Part shown: piece after piece, positions 56,501 through 63,700 of the stretch
How the letters are laid out: the number at the start of each line of letters is the position of its first letter
Numbering within the stretch: position 1 is the first letter of the stretch
Origin: JAPPHA01 sp965220985
Lineage (GTDB): Bacteria > Pseudomonadota > Alphaproteobacteria > Rhodobacterales > Rhodobacteraceae
Reading direction: 5' to 3'
Assembly (NCBI GenBank): GCA_965220985.1
Contig: OZ244854.1
Coordinates: 1,860,001 to 1,924,000 of the forward strand
DNA length: 64,000 bases
The notes under the pieces: model-generated
Databases searched by the model: none
The model's input: the letters and a program-made list of their open reading frames with translations, nothing else
What the model was told of the DNA's origin: nothing
Made by a program: the position numbers and the translations under genes

Positions 56501-57204
56501 CGATCGGCGGCGCAAATCTGTCTCAGATCACGACCAGCGGAGAGGCGTCGACATCGACGATCAGCGGTCTCAAGGCGAATAGCTGGCGTCTGCGAGGCGG
56601 TGTGGAAGCTGCACATGACGGGCTTTTGCTGTCTCCCGACTCGGGCTGGACTATGGCGCCGCGTGGATCGGTGTCTGCTCGTCAGGACGGAGGCGACGGG
56701 GTGAATGGCACCGGTCTCGAGGTTTCGGCGGGTGCCCAGCTGTTGGCGCCAGGCGGGCGCTTCAGTCTGGATGCGAGCGGTCATTGGCTGGCGCTTCACT
56801 CGAAGGACGGCATCAAGGAATGGGGCGCAAGCCTCGAGGCCCGGTTGACGCCAAAGGTTGATGGGCGCGGACTGTCGCTGTCATTCGGGACGGGCTGGGG
56901 GCATCAACAGCGCGACGGTGTGCTGGCTCGCGAGGGACTGTTTGATGATGATGAACGTCAAATCGACCCGCAGAACCTGTCGTTCACGGCACGTTCGGGC
57001 TACGGTTTCGCGATGTCGGGCGGTTTGCTGACCCCATTTGCTGAATTGAGCTACGAAGGTGACGAGGCACGCACGCGAGACTTCGAGACGGGCATCAGCT
57101 TCGCTCGGGGCGAATTCGATGCGTCCATGACCGCAGGGCTCCGGGACAGCGACGAGTCGGATCCGGAAACCCGAGTGGGAATGGAACTGCAGTTGCGTTA
57201 CTGA
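50509..57204 (+). CDS. Giant fibronectin type III repeat protein with C-terminal autotransporter-type beta-barrel (copy 2)
   Basis: About 2231 residues, paralogous to copy 1. The N-terminal extension contains an early hydrophobic stretch (FAVVLVIAVRIVGVFAL, residues 19-35) not seen in copy 1, then a signal segment (FFPVTLAFLIAGMLG) with cleavage near SALA-A, residue 110. Seventeen FN3 domains follow, then a linker and a barrel beginning WTLWGRGNWLRFEG and ending ELQLRY. Domain 1 matches domain 5 of copy 1 and domains 14-17 match its domains 28-31. The final few hundred bases are almost identical to copy 1. Likely an outer-membrane-anchored FN3 rod for adhesion. An internal ATG before RRFGGS is an alternative start nearer the signal peptide. 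Confidence 0.85.
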   Translation: MIMKSSLPYRCGNVPVNAFAVVLVIAVRIVGVFALASRARTFFEAARCWAGALPARLPQCGLSSQVMLYRRDGRMRRFGGSLAQSGLRGFFPVTLAFLIAGMLGTSALAAIPGAVTLSEATPSNRSVTLKWADQENSEIDSFEYSYHTGDGNYTQWTTIENSTATTTEHTVGELNNETTYTFRVQARTADGVGGAANELSATPDVVPPRPTYFGAIISKNKSVQIIFQASSYDHITGWELRRKKKGEEYGAWTSIRVDTYIVRYRSHTVGSLENDTTYVFQIRGVHGEVKGPASEEKESTPHSQPGAPADFTATPFDSKVRLSWTNPRNPHIYGWQYKQGSGSWAAVPRSNGNTTSFEVSGLRNDSTYTFRLRGISRGHIGRETSAVSVTPRAKPPKPTIVVVPGDGKLTVTASATSYEHIVSWQQRYKTSSDANYGSWAALTVTGSGNDDRQGEISGLTNDSTYMVQIRADNQGVSGDASEEAEATPHAKPGALADFTVTPKAGKVTLSWTNPNNANIIRYQYEQDGDGNWKDLTLTSAEGATTMEADVSGLTNGTQYSFKIRAVTSVHDGDETRPSTAIPNVVPPKPTIVEIVPGNGKLTVTVRATSYEHIVSWQQRYKTSSDANYGSWAALTVTGSGNVDRQGEISGLANDTAYSVEVRAINATFEGPESDGMEATPHAAPGAPTNLTAAPGNTEVTLTWTAPVSDHITGYEYQQKEGSGTYGDWSPISGSTASTTEHDVTGLTNGTEYTFKVRAVTSGHKGAASSEASMKPNAPASKPQGFRLEPGNGTVKLFWNDQSIETSVEWWQYREGTGDPVSWGAWTTIAGSNSATTDFERSGRRNGTTYHYQIRAMATGNVEGAASDEKSATPYAPPNTPRGLEADPGDRQVTLTWTDPGNAGINRYDYQYREDGGNYGNWLTVTGSDASTTSHTVTGLENRKTYFFQIRAATVGGESRVAGPVSAIPNVVPPQPTIVKIVPGNGKLTVTVRATSYEHIVSWQRRYKASGDANFGRWAALTVTGSGNVDRQGEISGLTNDTAYSVEVRAINATFEGPPSDAKEATPHAKPGALAGFTVTPKAGKVTLSWTNPNNANIIRYQYEQDGDGNWKDLTLTSAEGATTMEADVSGLANGTQYSFKIRAVTSVHDGDETRPSTAIPNVVPPKPTIVEIVPGNGKLAVTVRATSYEHIVSWQQRYKTSSDANYGSWAALTVTGSGNVDRQGEISGLANDTTYSVEVRAINATFEGPESDEMEATPHAAPGAPTNLAAAPGNTEVTLTWTAPVSDHITGYEYQQKVGSGTYGDWLPISGSTASTTDHDVTGLTNGTEYTFKVRAVTSGHKGAASSEASMKPNAPASKPQGFRLEPGNETVKLLWNDQSSETSVEWWQYREGTGDPVSWGAWTTITGSNSATTDFERSGRRNGTTYHYQIRAMATGNVEGIASDEKSATPHAPPGKPTGLTADAGDRQVTLKWTDPGNAAIIRYDYRHKVEGGTYGAWAPMTGIGASMTSDAMTGLENRKTYTFQIRAATVGGPSSESDPASATPNVAPAQPSGFKLEPGDEEIKLVWNDQSGDVSDIVEWEYQEKIGDAAWSGWLTLPGSTKNTTFHTFDRLANDTVYGYRIRSKGIGNMYSASSPDQFATPKGPPAAATLTGEGGRLKVTLSWTLESADPSILRWEYRQKELPRGSYSIWKNAEGSDASTRTHVVRQLTGGVEYAFEVRAVGYGGDGRASNEITAQVTSFTLERRVLERMVAEVATVTLASAADTIGHRFDADPCGRQAMLAGQTVGGARSAPEGPLAPNGHQTVFGTDSWADGPTARNGIEAWDGKAHLGTREVDEDDLLRNSGFTLSLSGTDSCASDSGWTLWGRGNWLRFEGANGTDSWDGRQSSGWLGADTRMSERMMAGLAVSRSVVKTDYKLDGEFDGKLETSLTAVWPYVQLKTGNDGAVHLVLGAGTGDMEHRDFDGEVEEASMTLVAGSLSGRFVMARSGGASLSAIGGANLSQITTSGEASTSTISGLKANSWRLRGGVEAAHDGLLLSPDSGWTMAPRGSVSARQDGGDGVNGTGLEVSAGAQLLAPGGRFSLDASGHWLALHSKDGIKEWGASLEARLTPKVDGRGLSLSFGTGWGHQQRDGVLAREGLFDDDERQIDPQNLSFTARSGYGFAMSGGLLTPFAELSYEGDEARTRDFETGISFARGEFDASMTAGLRDSDESDPETRVGMELQLRY
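51700..53433 (+). repeat. Six-FN3-domain block, first copy of a 1734-bp tandem duplication
   Basis: This block encodes domains 4-9 of giant protein 2. The same six domain types recur 1734 bp (578 codons) later with near-identical DNA, for example GCGACGTCTTACGAGCAC at 51751 and 53485. Within the block, domains 4 and 6 are themselves close copies 576 bp apart. Confidence 0.85.
53434..55167 (+). repeat. Six-FN3-domain block, second copy of the 1734-bp tandem duplication
   Basis: Domains 10-15 of giant protein 2 repeat domains 4-9. The offset is exactly 1734 bp at several checked anchors (51751/53485, 52000/53734, 52327/54061), so there are no net indels between these points and the duplication is in frame. 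Confidence 0.85.
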
Positions 57205-57711
57205 CAGCCATCTCGCACTTGACGACCGCCCGCCACGCCGGTCGTGCTCACCAACGTGGTTGATGATTGATCGGACGGTCTTGTGGCCGACGGGTCACTC
57301 CGTCTGGCGACTGGCGAGCGGTGGCCGAGTTGCGCGAAGGAACTTGTTGCTTGTGGTCGCTCCAGTCATGGGGCAGCGAATCCATGTTGTTCGGTTGGAC
57401 TGGGGTGCCGCCTCCAAACGGAAGACGGAAGAGTTCAAGGCAGCGATTCTCCAGTCGGTCTTCAAGCCTCAGTTTACATGACGACGCCACGTACGCGTTC
57501 CGATCCGTCGCTCGAGGGGATCAAAGTTGGCCGCGCAACCATGCAAATCGGGTGGCCTCGTCAAGCGCGGGGTTCGACCACCCTCGCCCTGCAGAGCGAC
57601 TGGCTGTCACATCGGTCCGGCAGATTCTGATCGGTCAGTGATTGAAGCGGCAAGACTTTGCCAGTAGGGTCCTGCTCTTGGGGAGATTCCTGGAGCCGAG
57701 CGAGAAAGTCG
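57205..57711. other. Gene-free stretch between FN3 giant gene 2 and nrdJ
   Basis: After the hairpin at 57222-57245 several short overlapping frames are open on the plus strand, but none resembles a protein or has a ribosome binding site. No complete cobalamin riboswitch was recognised, although a GCCAG...CCTGC string occurs near 57659. Confidence 0.45.
57222..57245 (+). terminator. Possible transcription-end hairpin of FN3 giant gene 2
   Basis: ACGACC at 57222-57227 pairs with GGTCGT at 57240-57245 around a 12-nt loop, about 20 nt after the stop codon. There is no T-tract, so intrinsic termination is doubtful. Confidence 0.3.
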
Positions 57712-57742
57712 TTGACAATCCGGCTTGCGGGCCCCATATGAT
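57712..57742 (+). promoter_or_regulatory. Candidate sigma-70 promoter of nrdJ
   Basis: A perfect TTGACA at 57712-57717 and a good TATGAT at 57737-57742 are separated by 19 bp, slightly longer than optimal. The pair sits 30 bp before the start codon, and a GGGAG ribosome binding site follows at 57763-57767. Confidence 0.45.
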
Positions 57743-57772
57743 GTTCTTGTTTTGTTCGTTTTGGGAGTTCCG

Positions 57773-60079
57773 ATGAGCGCTTTTTCCGCACCGATTGCCG
57801 AACAGATATGGGACATGAAATACCGGTTGAAGGACGCATCCGGCGTCCCGATTGACCGAACCGTCGAGGACAGTTGGCGGCGGGTGGCCGGAGCACTGGC
57901 AAGGACCGAGACTGATCCGGCACATTGGGAGCGCGAATTCCGGAACGCACTTGAAGACTTTCGCTTCCTGCCTGCAGGACGAATCCTTGCAGGTGCGGGG
58001 ACCGGACGCTCGGTCACTCTGTTCAACTGTTTTGTGATGGGGACGATCCCGGACAGCATGGATGGCATCTTCGCCATGCTGAAAGAGGCCGCCATCACCA
58101 TGCAGCAGGGTGGCGGAATCGGATACGACTTTTCCACGATCCGGCCGAAAGGCGCGCCTGTCGTCGGTGTTGCCGCAGACGCATCGGGCCCGTTGTCCTT
58201 CATGGACGTCTGGGACTCCATGTGCCGGACGATCATGTCGGCCGGCTCTCGGCGCGGGGCGATGATGGCGACCATGCGCTGCGATCACCCCGACATCGAG
58301 GATTTCATCGCCGCAAAGGCGGATCCTGCACGGTTGAGGATGTTCAATCTCTCGGTACTTGCCACTGACCGGTTCATTGCAGCCGTCAAGGCGGACGAAA
58401 GTTGGGACCTCGTGTTCGGCGGCAAAGTCTGGAAAACCGTTCAGGCCCGGGACCTGTGGAACCGGATCATGAAGTCGACCTTCGATCATGCGGAGCCAGG
58501 GGTGATTTTCATCGACCGGATCAACGAACGCAACAATCTTCACTATTGCGAATCCATCGCGGCGACCAACCCCTGCGGTGAGCAACCCCTGCCCCCCTAT
58601 GGCGCGTGCCTGCTCGGCTCGATCAATCTGGCGCGACTAGTCCATGACCCGTTCGGATCGAATGCGGAACTGGACATCGATGCGCTCGAGCGATTGGTCG
58701 CAACCGCCGTTCGCATGATGGACAATGTGGTCGATGTCTCCCGTTTTCCGCTCGAAGCACAGCGCCAAGAAGCCGAAGCGAAGAGGCGAATCGGGTTGGG
58801 CGTGACCGGTCTGGCCGATGCTCTACTCATGACCGGCAAACGCTACGGGAGTCCGGACGCCGCGGGCGTCACCGAAGAGTGGATGCGGCGGATTGCTCGG
58901 TCGGCCTATCTGGCATCCGCCACGCTTGCGGCGGAGAAAGGCGCTTTTCCGCTGTTCGACCGCGATGCCTTCATGGCGGGGAGAACCATGCGGAACATGG
59001 ACGAAGATGTTCGGGAAGCCGTTGCGAAGAACGGCATTCGAAACGCCCTGCTGACCTCGATCGCGCCGACGGGCACGATTTCGCTCTACGCCGGCAACGT
59101 GTCATCTGGCATCGAGCCGGTGTTTGCCTTTGCCTACAATCGGAAGGTGCTGCAGCCTGACGGTTCGAGGGTCGAGGAGGAAGTTGTCGACTACGCCGTT
59201 CAACTCTGGCGCGACAGGTTCGGCGACCGACCGCTGCCCGAGCACTTTGTCGATGCGCAGTCATTGAAGCCCGAGGACCACGTCAGAATGCAGGCTGCTG
59301 CCCAGAAATGGGTCGACAGTTCGATCTCCAAGACCATCAACTGTCCCGCTGACATTGATTTTGGCGATTTCAGAGCCGTGTACATGTCGGCTTGGGATCA
59401 AGGGTGCAAGGGATGCACGACCTACCGTCCGAACGAGGTGACGGGATCCGTGCTGAGCGTCGCAAAGACCGATGACGCGGTGCCGGAGGCCGACCAGGGG
59501 GCCGAGGTGATCTACATTGCCGAACCGCTCGACCGGCCCGACGCCCTGGAAGGTCGGACCTACAAGATCAAATGGCCGGAAAGCGAGCACGCGATCTACA
59601 TCACGATCAACGATACGATTGCCAACGGGGTTCGACGGCCATTCGAGGTGTTCATCAATTCAAAGAACATGGAGCACTATGCCTGGACGCTCGCGCTCAC
59701 CCGAATGATCTCGGCGGTGTTCCGACGGGGAGGGGATGTTCGGTTTGTCGCCGATGAACTCAAGGCGGTGTTCGATCCAAGAGGAGGAGCCTGGATGGAC
59801 GGGCGATACGTGCCGTCCATTCTGGCCGCGATCGGCAGCGTCATCGGGCGCCACCTGTCAGAAACTGGCCATGATGCCGGCATGGAGGAGGTCCCGGCCG
59901 TCCTCAAGGATGGCGCCCAACGGGCGGTGGACGGAGGCTCCGATGCCCGCGGTGCCGAAATCGTCTCACTGAAGAAAAACAAGCCGGCGGCGACCTGTCC
60001 GAATTGCGGTGGAGTTGATGTCCGCATGATTGAAGGCTGTATCGATTGCCTCGATTGCGGACACTCGAAATGCGGATGA
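57773..60079 (+). CDS. nrdJ: Adenosylcobalamin-dependent (class II) ribonucleotide reductase
   Basis: This 768-residue class II enzyme reduces ribonucleotides to deoxyribonucleotides using B12 radicals. The catalytic motif N266-P-C268-G-E270 is present, with the redox cysteine pair predicted at C86 (FNCFVMG) and C279 (GACLLGSINL). The SIAPTGTISLYAGNVSSGIEP phosphate-binding region is intact. The C-terminus is cysteine-rich (CPNCGG ... CIDCLDCGHSKCG), probably a metal-binding or reductant-relay tail. ATG 57773 is chosen for its GGGAG ribosome binding site; the frame opens 48 bp earlier without one. No NrdR box was recognised. Confidence 0.94.
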   Translation: MSAFSAPIAEQIWDMKYRLKDASGVPIDRTVEDSWRRVAGALARTETDPAHWEREFRNALEDFRFLPAGRILAGAGTGRSVTLFNCFVMGTIPDSMDGIFAMLKEAAITMQQGGGIGYDFSTIRPKGAPVVGVAADASGPLSFMDVWDSMCRTIMSAGSRRGAMMATMRCDHPDIEDFIAAKADPARLRMFNLSVLATDRFIAAVKADESWDLVFGGKVWKTVQARDLWNRIMKSTFDHAEPGVIFIDRINERNNLHYCESIAATNPCGEQPLPPYGACLLGSINLARLVHDPFGSNAELDIDALERLVATAVRMMDNVVDVSRFPLEAQRQEAEAKRRIGLGVTGLADALLMTGKRYGSPDAAGVTEEWMRRIARSAYLASATLAAEKGAFPLFDRDAFMAGRTMRNMDEDVREAVAKNGIRNALLTSIAPTGTISLYAGNVSSGIEPVFAFAYNRKVLQPDGSRVEEEVVDYAVQLWRDRFGDRPLPEHFVDAQSLKPEDHVRMQAAAQKWVDSSISKTINCPADIDFGDFRAVYMSAWDQGCKGCTTYRPNEVTGSVLSVAKTDDAVPEADQGAEVIYIAEPLDRPDALEGRTYKIKWPESEHAIYITINDTIANGVRRPFEVFINSKNMEHYAWTLALTRMISAVFRRGGDVRFVADELKAVFDPRGGAWMDGRYVPSILAAIGSVIGRHLSETGHDAGMEEVPAVLKDGAQRAVDGGSDARGAEIVSLKKNKPAATCPNCGGVDVRMIEGCIDCLDCGHSKCG

Positions 60080-60364
60080 AACAGGCGCTTGCGATGGTTC
60101 CCGTCTGGGTGATCTTGTGGAAGTGACCATGTGTCTCGGCGGAGCGGTCCATCGGAACACGTCATGGACCGATTGATGCGTCCCCGTGCAACCGGACATC
60201 ACCCTGTCTGCATTCTCAAGTGCAGTGGGCAATTCGCGAATTGAAGGTACCCCCCGCGAACCTGTCTTCAGCATTCCAGATGTCGATCATGGGCATCGAG
60301 GTTCCAGCGGCTGTTACGGGTCGGTTGAGCGACGATGTCGGACACGCTGGCCAGTTCGCGGCGG
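60080..60364. other. Convergent spacer between nrdJ and the flavoenzyme gene
   Basis: These 285 bp lie between two convergent genes. Plus-strand frames crossing it (for example 60186-60761) are antisense to the flavoenzyme gene and are rejected. No clear bidirectional terminator was seen. Confidence 0.4.
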
Positions 60365-62407
60365 TCACGTTGCCGTGGACTCGACGAGGACAGTGTCGCG
60401 TTTCGCATCGGAATCATCACCTCTGCCGATCAGTTCGCGCGCAGTGCTGTGGCCCGAAAACACGGCCGCCTGGATTGACCCGGGAGCCAAGCAGTCGCCG
60501 ATTCTGTACAGCCGACGGGGTGCCATGACCGCCTCATCGATGCCTGCAATTTCGATGGGCATCCGGGCTCCGACGAAGACAAGATTGCGTTCCCCGAGTT
60601 CCATTGTCTCTCCGGAAAGACTGTCGACGAAGCAAGCGCCGTCGACCAATGTCGTGTTGACACGGACAACGATGCCCAATTCGCGAAACCGCCCGATGAT
60701 GCGCGACTGGTCGAGCGTGTATTCGCTCCATGTGGCCACATTCGGCAGCGGCGTCACATAGGTCACGGACTGACCGGTTGCGCGCAGTTGTTCCGCAATG
60801 ACGCTTGCCATGTAATCGTGATCGTCGTCATAAACGACGCTCGCCGCATGCGGGAACTGCGGCATTGTCTCGGCCATGATGTCGTCAGGCGTGCAAACGG
60901 GAATGTCGCCAAAGTTCATGGCGTCGAATCGAGTCGATCCCACGCCGTCACGGAGCCACCTCGAGCCCGTTGCAAGAATGACAGTGTCGCTGTCGAAATC
61001 GGCAACATCTCGTGCCGTCATCGGGCTCTCAAGATACAGGCTGCACCGCGAGTCCGATTGGATCGAACCCAGCCTGTAATCGACGACCCGCCTCCATGTT
61101 GCCAGACCGCACAGGCGCGCTTCCTTTGCCACGCGCCCGCCGGGTTCCTTGGCGACATCAGCGATTGTCACCGTGTCGCCGGCTGCGAGCAAGGTTCGCG
61201 CGCATTCGAGCCCCGCGGGTCCGGCGCCAATGATCAGGTGCGAACGGGTCTTCGGCGGTGATGGCAGCCGTTCCGGATGCCAGTTTCGGCGCCATTCCTC
61301 CGAAATCGTCGGATTCTGGGTGCACCGGATCGGGACGCCATAGGAATCCATGCTGACGCAGACGTTGCAACCGATGCACTCCCGGATGTCGCCCAAACGG
61401 CCGTCACGGATCTTGGCCGGCAGAAACGGATCCGCAATCGACGGACGGGCGCCGCCGATGAGATCCAACCGTCCGTTTCTGACCAGGGAGACCATGAGAT
61501 CGGGGGAGGTGAACCGTCCCACGCCGACAACCGGTCGCGACGTGACCTTTTTGACGAAGTCGGTGAATGGCAGTTGAAAGCCTTCGTCTGCAAATCGGGC
61601 TGTTGCGCTGTCGTTCGACCATCCGGAAATGTTGACGTCCCAAAGATCGGGGAGGTCGGCCAGTGCCTCCACCACGTCCTGGCCTTCGCTGTCGCACGGG
61701 AGCGCGGAAAGCGATTCCGGCTTTGCCACCGAGAAACGCAGGGCCACAGCCTGCCGGCCTGACGCAACTTCAAGCGTGTCTTCAAGGACTTCTCTCAGCA
61801 GTCGCGTCCTGTTCATCAGCGTTCCGCCATATTCGTCGGTACGGCGGTTGGTGTTCACCGAGAGAAAGTGGCTGAGGATCGAAAGGTTGTGAGCAGCGTA
61901 GACGTAGATGATGTCGTAGCCCGCTCTTGCGGCTCGGCGTGCCGCTGCGACATGGTCGTTGCGAATCCTGCGTATGTCGCTTTGGTCCATCGCTCTGGCC
62001 TGGCGGGGGATTTCGGGACGCAGGACGGGCAGGTGACTGGGCCCAGGTATGGTGCGGCCAGTGACCAGGTTCCGGGCGCGCATGCCGCCATGGGCGATTT
62101 CAATTGCCGCGAGGCTGCCGTGACGCTTGATCGCCTCGACCTGGGCTGCATGGCGCGGGATATCGTGATCGTCCCAGAGCCTCTCCATCGGGTGATTCCC
62201 CATGTCGGAATCGGAGCTGATTTCGGTGATCTGAACGGCAACCGTCCCCCAGCCACCTTCGGCCTTCACGGCCCTCATGGCGATTGCGCCATTTGGCTGG
62301 TTCCAGCCATGGCCGGTCGCATGAGGAACCGCATAGAAACGGTTCGGAGCCGTCACCGGCCCGATGCGAACCGGTTCGAACAGAACCTCGTATCTTCCTG
62401 TGGTCAT
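60365..62407 (-). CDS. Old-yellow-enzyme-type oxidoreductase with 4Fe-4S and FAD domains (TMADH/N-demethylase family)
   Basis: This 680-residue protein has the three-part layout of trimethylamine/dimethylamine dehydrogenase, N-methylproline demethylase and 2,4-dienoyl-CoA reductase. An N-terminal FMN barrel (residues 1-340, starting YEVLFEPVRIGPVTAPNRF) is followed by a 4Fe-4S site at C344, C347, C350 and C362, and a dinucleotide-binding part with GAGPAG at 394-399. The barrel most resembles the methylated-amine branch (NRFYAVPHATGHG, AAIEIAHGG). The reaction is probably oxidative demethylation of a methylated amine, but the substrate is open. Its ATG overlaps the stop of the upstream Tm-1-like gene by 4 bp. 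The frame runs much further upstream, but only antisense to that gene. Confidence 0.88.
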   Translation of the reverse strand: MTTGRYEVLFEPVRIGPVTAPNRFYAVPHATGHGWNQPNGAIAMRAVKAEGGWGTVAVQITEISSDSDMGNHPMERLWDDHDIPRHAAQVEAIKRHGSLAAIEIAHGGMRARNLVTGRTIPGPSHLPVLRPEIPRQARAMDQSDIRRIRNDHVAAARRAARAGYDIIYVYAAHNLSILSHFLSVNTNRRTDEYGGTLMNRTRLLREVLEDTLEVASGRQAVALRFSVAKPESLSALPCDSEGQDVVEALADLPDLWDVNISGWSNDSATARFADEGFQLPFTDFVKKVTSRPVVGVGRFTSPDLMVSLVRNGRLDLIGGARPSIADPFLPAKIRDGRLGDIRECIGCNVCVSMDSYGVPIRCTQNPTISEEWRRNWHPERLPSPPKTRSHLIIGAGPAGLECARTLLAAGDTVTIADVAKEPGGRVAKEARLCGLATWRRVVDYRLGSIQSDSRCSLYLESPMTARDVADFDSDTVILATGSRWLRDGVGSTRFDAMNFGDIPVCTPDDIMAETMPQFPHAASVVYDDDHDYMASVIAEQLRATGQSVTYVTPLPNVATWSEYTLDQSRIIGRFRELGIVVRVNTTLVDGACFVDSLSGETMELGERNLVFVGARMPIEIAGIDEAVMAPRRLYRIGDCLAPGSIQAAVFSGHSTARELIGRGDDSDAKRDTVLVESTAT

Positions 62408-63645
62408 GACGCGTTTTGGTGAACGATCCCGGTTTCGACCCAACCATCGAAGATCTTGAGAGCCGCCTCGGCAAACTCCGGATCGTTGATGTGGGCGTCG
62501 ATTTCGGTCAACTCCAGCGGTGGCACGGTCACGCGTCGTGTTTCGTCGAGAAATGCCGCCAGCCCGTCGGGGTCGTGCGCGGGTTCGCCGGGCTTGTCCC
62601 ATTCCTCGATGCCTTGGGCAGGCAGAATGTAGTGAACGGGCGCCTTTGATCCTTGCAGTCGCCGCGCGACCTCGCGCGCGGTTTCCCGCCTCTCTTCGTT
62701 GTTCAGCGCTGACGACTTGATCAGGCGGTTGTGGGCATGAAACGGTCTGTCGCTGTATTGAGGCGGAATCTCCTGCCAGCCTGCGAAATCGATGAGGTCG
62801 AGGCAGCCCGGCGCGACAAGCTGCGGGATTCCTGCCTTGCCGGCGTTGGTCATCCGCTCGGTACCCGCATTGACGACTGAGCCCGAGAGAAGGTTTCCGA
62901 CTTCGGGCAATGCGAAGTCCATGACGCAGGCGAAGCCCTTTTGCCGCGCGATCTGCTCGAAGGCCATGCCGCCCATCCCTGTCGCGTGAAAGACAGCAAC
63001 CTCGAACCCGCGCGCCTCGAGCTCCGGCTTGAGCAGTTTCATGTACGACAGGCAGGACGACCCGAGCGATGTCATGCCGACAACGGGACGGGAGCGGGTC
63101 GGGCGCTCGACCGCCTGCGCGGCGCCAAGCACGGCGCCTGCCGCCTGGCTCAGCGACGACTTGCAGAAGGAATTGAGCCCGTAGAGTCCGCCGGCCCAAA
63201 GGATCATCTGGATGTCCGACGAAAGGCGGTCCGCCGAAATCAACGGGGAAAAGGCGACGGTGGAGACGACGTATTTCGGAACGCCCAGGGGAAGAGCCTG
63301 GCAAACGTCAAGCGCAAGATCGGTACCCATCGTGCCGCCGAGGATGATGGCGCCGTCGACTCGTCCGTCCTCATGCAGTTCGGCAGAGAGCTTCGAGGCG
63401 CCTCTCGCCATGATCTGCATGGCATGGTTTTCGTCGCCTTTGGCGACAGCGGCCTCGATCGAACTCCCGCCGGCTTCAGCGACCTCATGCTTTGAGACAT
63501 TGCACTCGCTGGGCGGTTCGCCGATGACGCTGACATCCATGCTCAGCACGGCACCGCCCTGCTCGCGAATGCATTCCGCGAGATACAGCAGTTCGTCTGC
63601 CTTGGTGTCGAATGTTCCAACGACCAGAATAGTCTTGTCAGTCAT
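62404..63645 (-). CDS. Tm-1-like ATP-binding domain protein (UPF0261)
   Basis: This 413-residue protein matches UPF0261, the bacterial relatives of the ATP-binding N-terminal domain of the tomato Tm-1 resistance protein. It starts MTDKTILVVGTFDTKADELLYL and contains GGTMGTDLALDV, GMTSLGSSCLSYM, FHATGMGGMAFE and PGCLDLIDFAGWQEIP, all characteristic. The biochemical role in bacteria is not established; many members sit beside catabolic enzymes. It is translationally coupled to the flavoenzyme, so the two may act on one substrate or in one process. No signal peptide or membrane segment is present. Confidence 0.9.
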   Translation of the reverse strand: MTDKTILVVGTFDTKADELLYLAECIREQGGAVLSMDVSVIGEPPSECNVSKHEVAEAGGSSIEAAVAKGDENHAMQIMARGASKLSAELHEDGRVDGAIILGGTMGTDLALDVCQALPLGVPKYVVSTVAFSPLISADRLSSDIQMILWAGGLYGLNSFCKSSLSQAAGAVLGAAQAVERPTRSRPVVGMTSLGSSCLSYMKLLKPELEARGFEVAVFHATGMGGMAFEQIARQKGFACVMDFALPEVGNLLSGSVVNAGTERMTNAGKAGIPQLVAPGCLDLIDFAGWQEIPPQYSDRPFHAHNRLIKSSALNNEERRETAREVARRLQGSKAPVHYILPAQGIEEWDKPGEPAHDPDGLAAFLDETRRVTVPPLELTEIDAHINDPEFAEAALKIFDGWVETGIVHQNAS

Positions 63646-63700
63646 GAACCGTTGTCCTCAGGTTTGGGCAAGCGGCCGATCTTGCCGTTGCTCGTGGTGT

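Noticed and set aside
38043..57204. Regularly spaced repeats as a CRISPR array or satellite
   Set aside because: The repeats are in-frame FN3 domains of about 285 bp with protein-level conservation, not short direct repeats with unique spacers.
57205..57772. Possible cobalamin riboswitch before nrdJ
   Set aside because: A GCCAG...CCTGC string near 57659 faintly resembles a B12 box, but the other conserved riboswitch segments are not seen and the flanking sequence does not fold as expected.
62410..63304. N-terminal extension of about 300 codons on the flavoenzyme frame
   Set aside because: It is antisense-phase sequence within the Tm-1-like gene; the family-like start is ATG 62407, coupled to the upstream stop.
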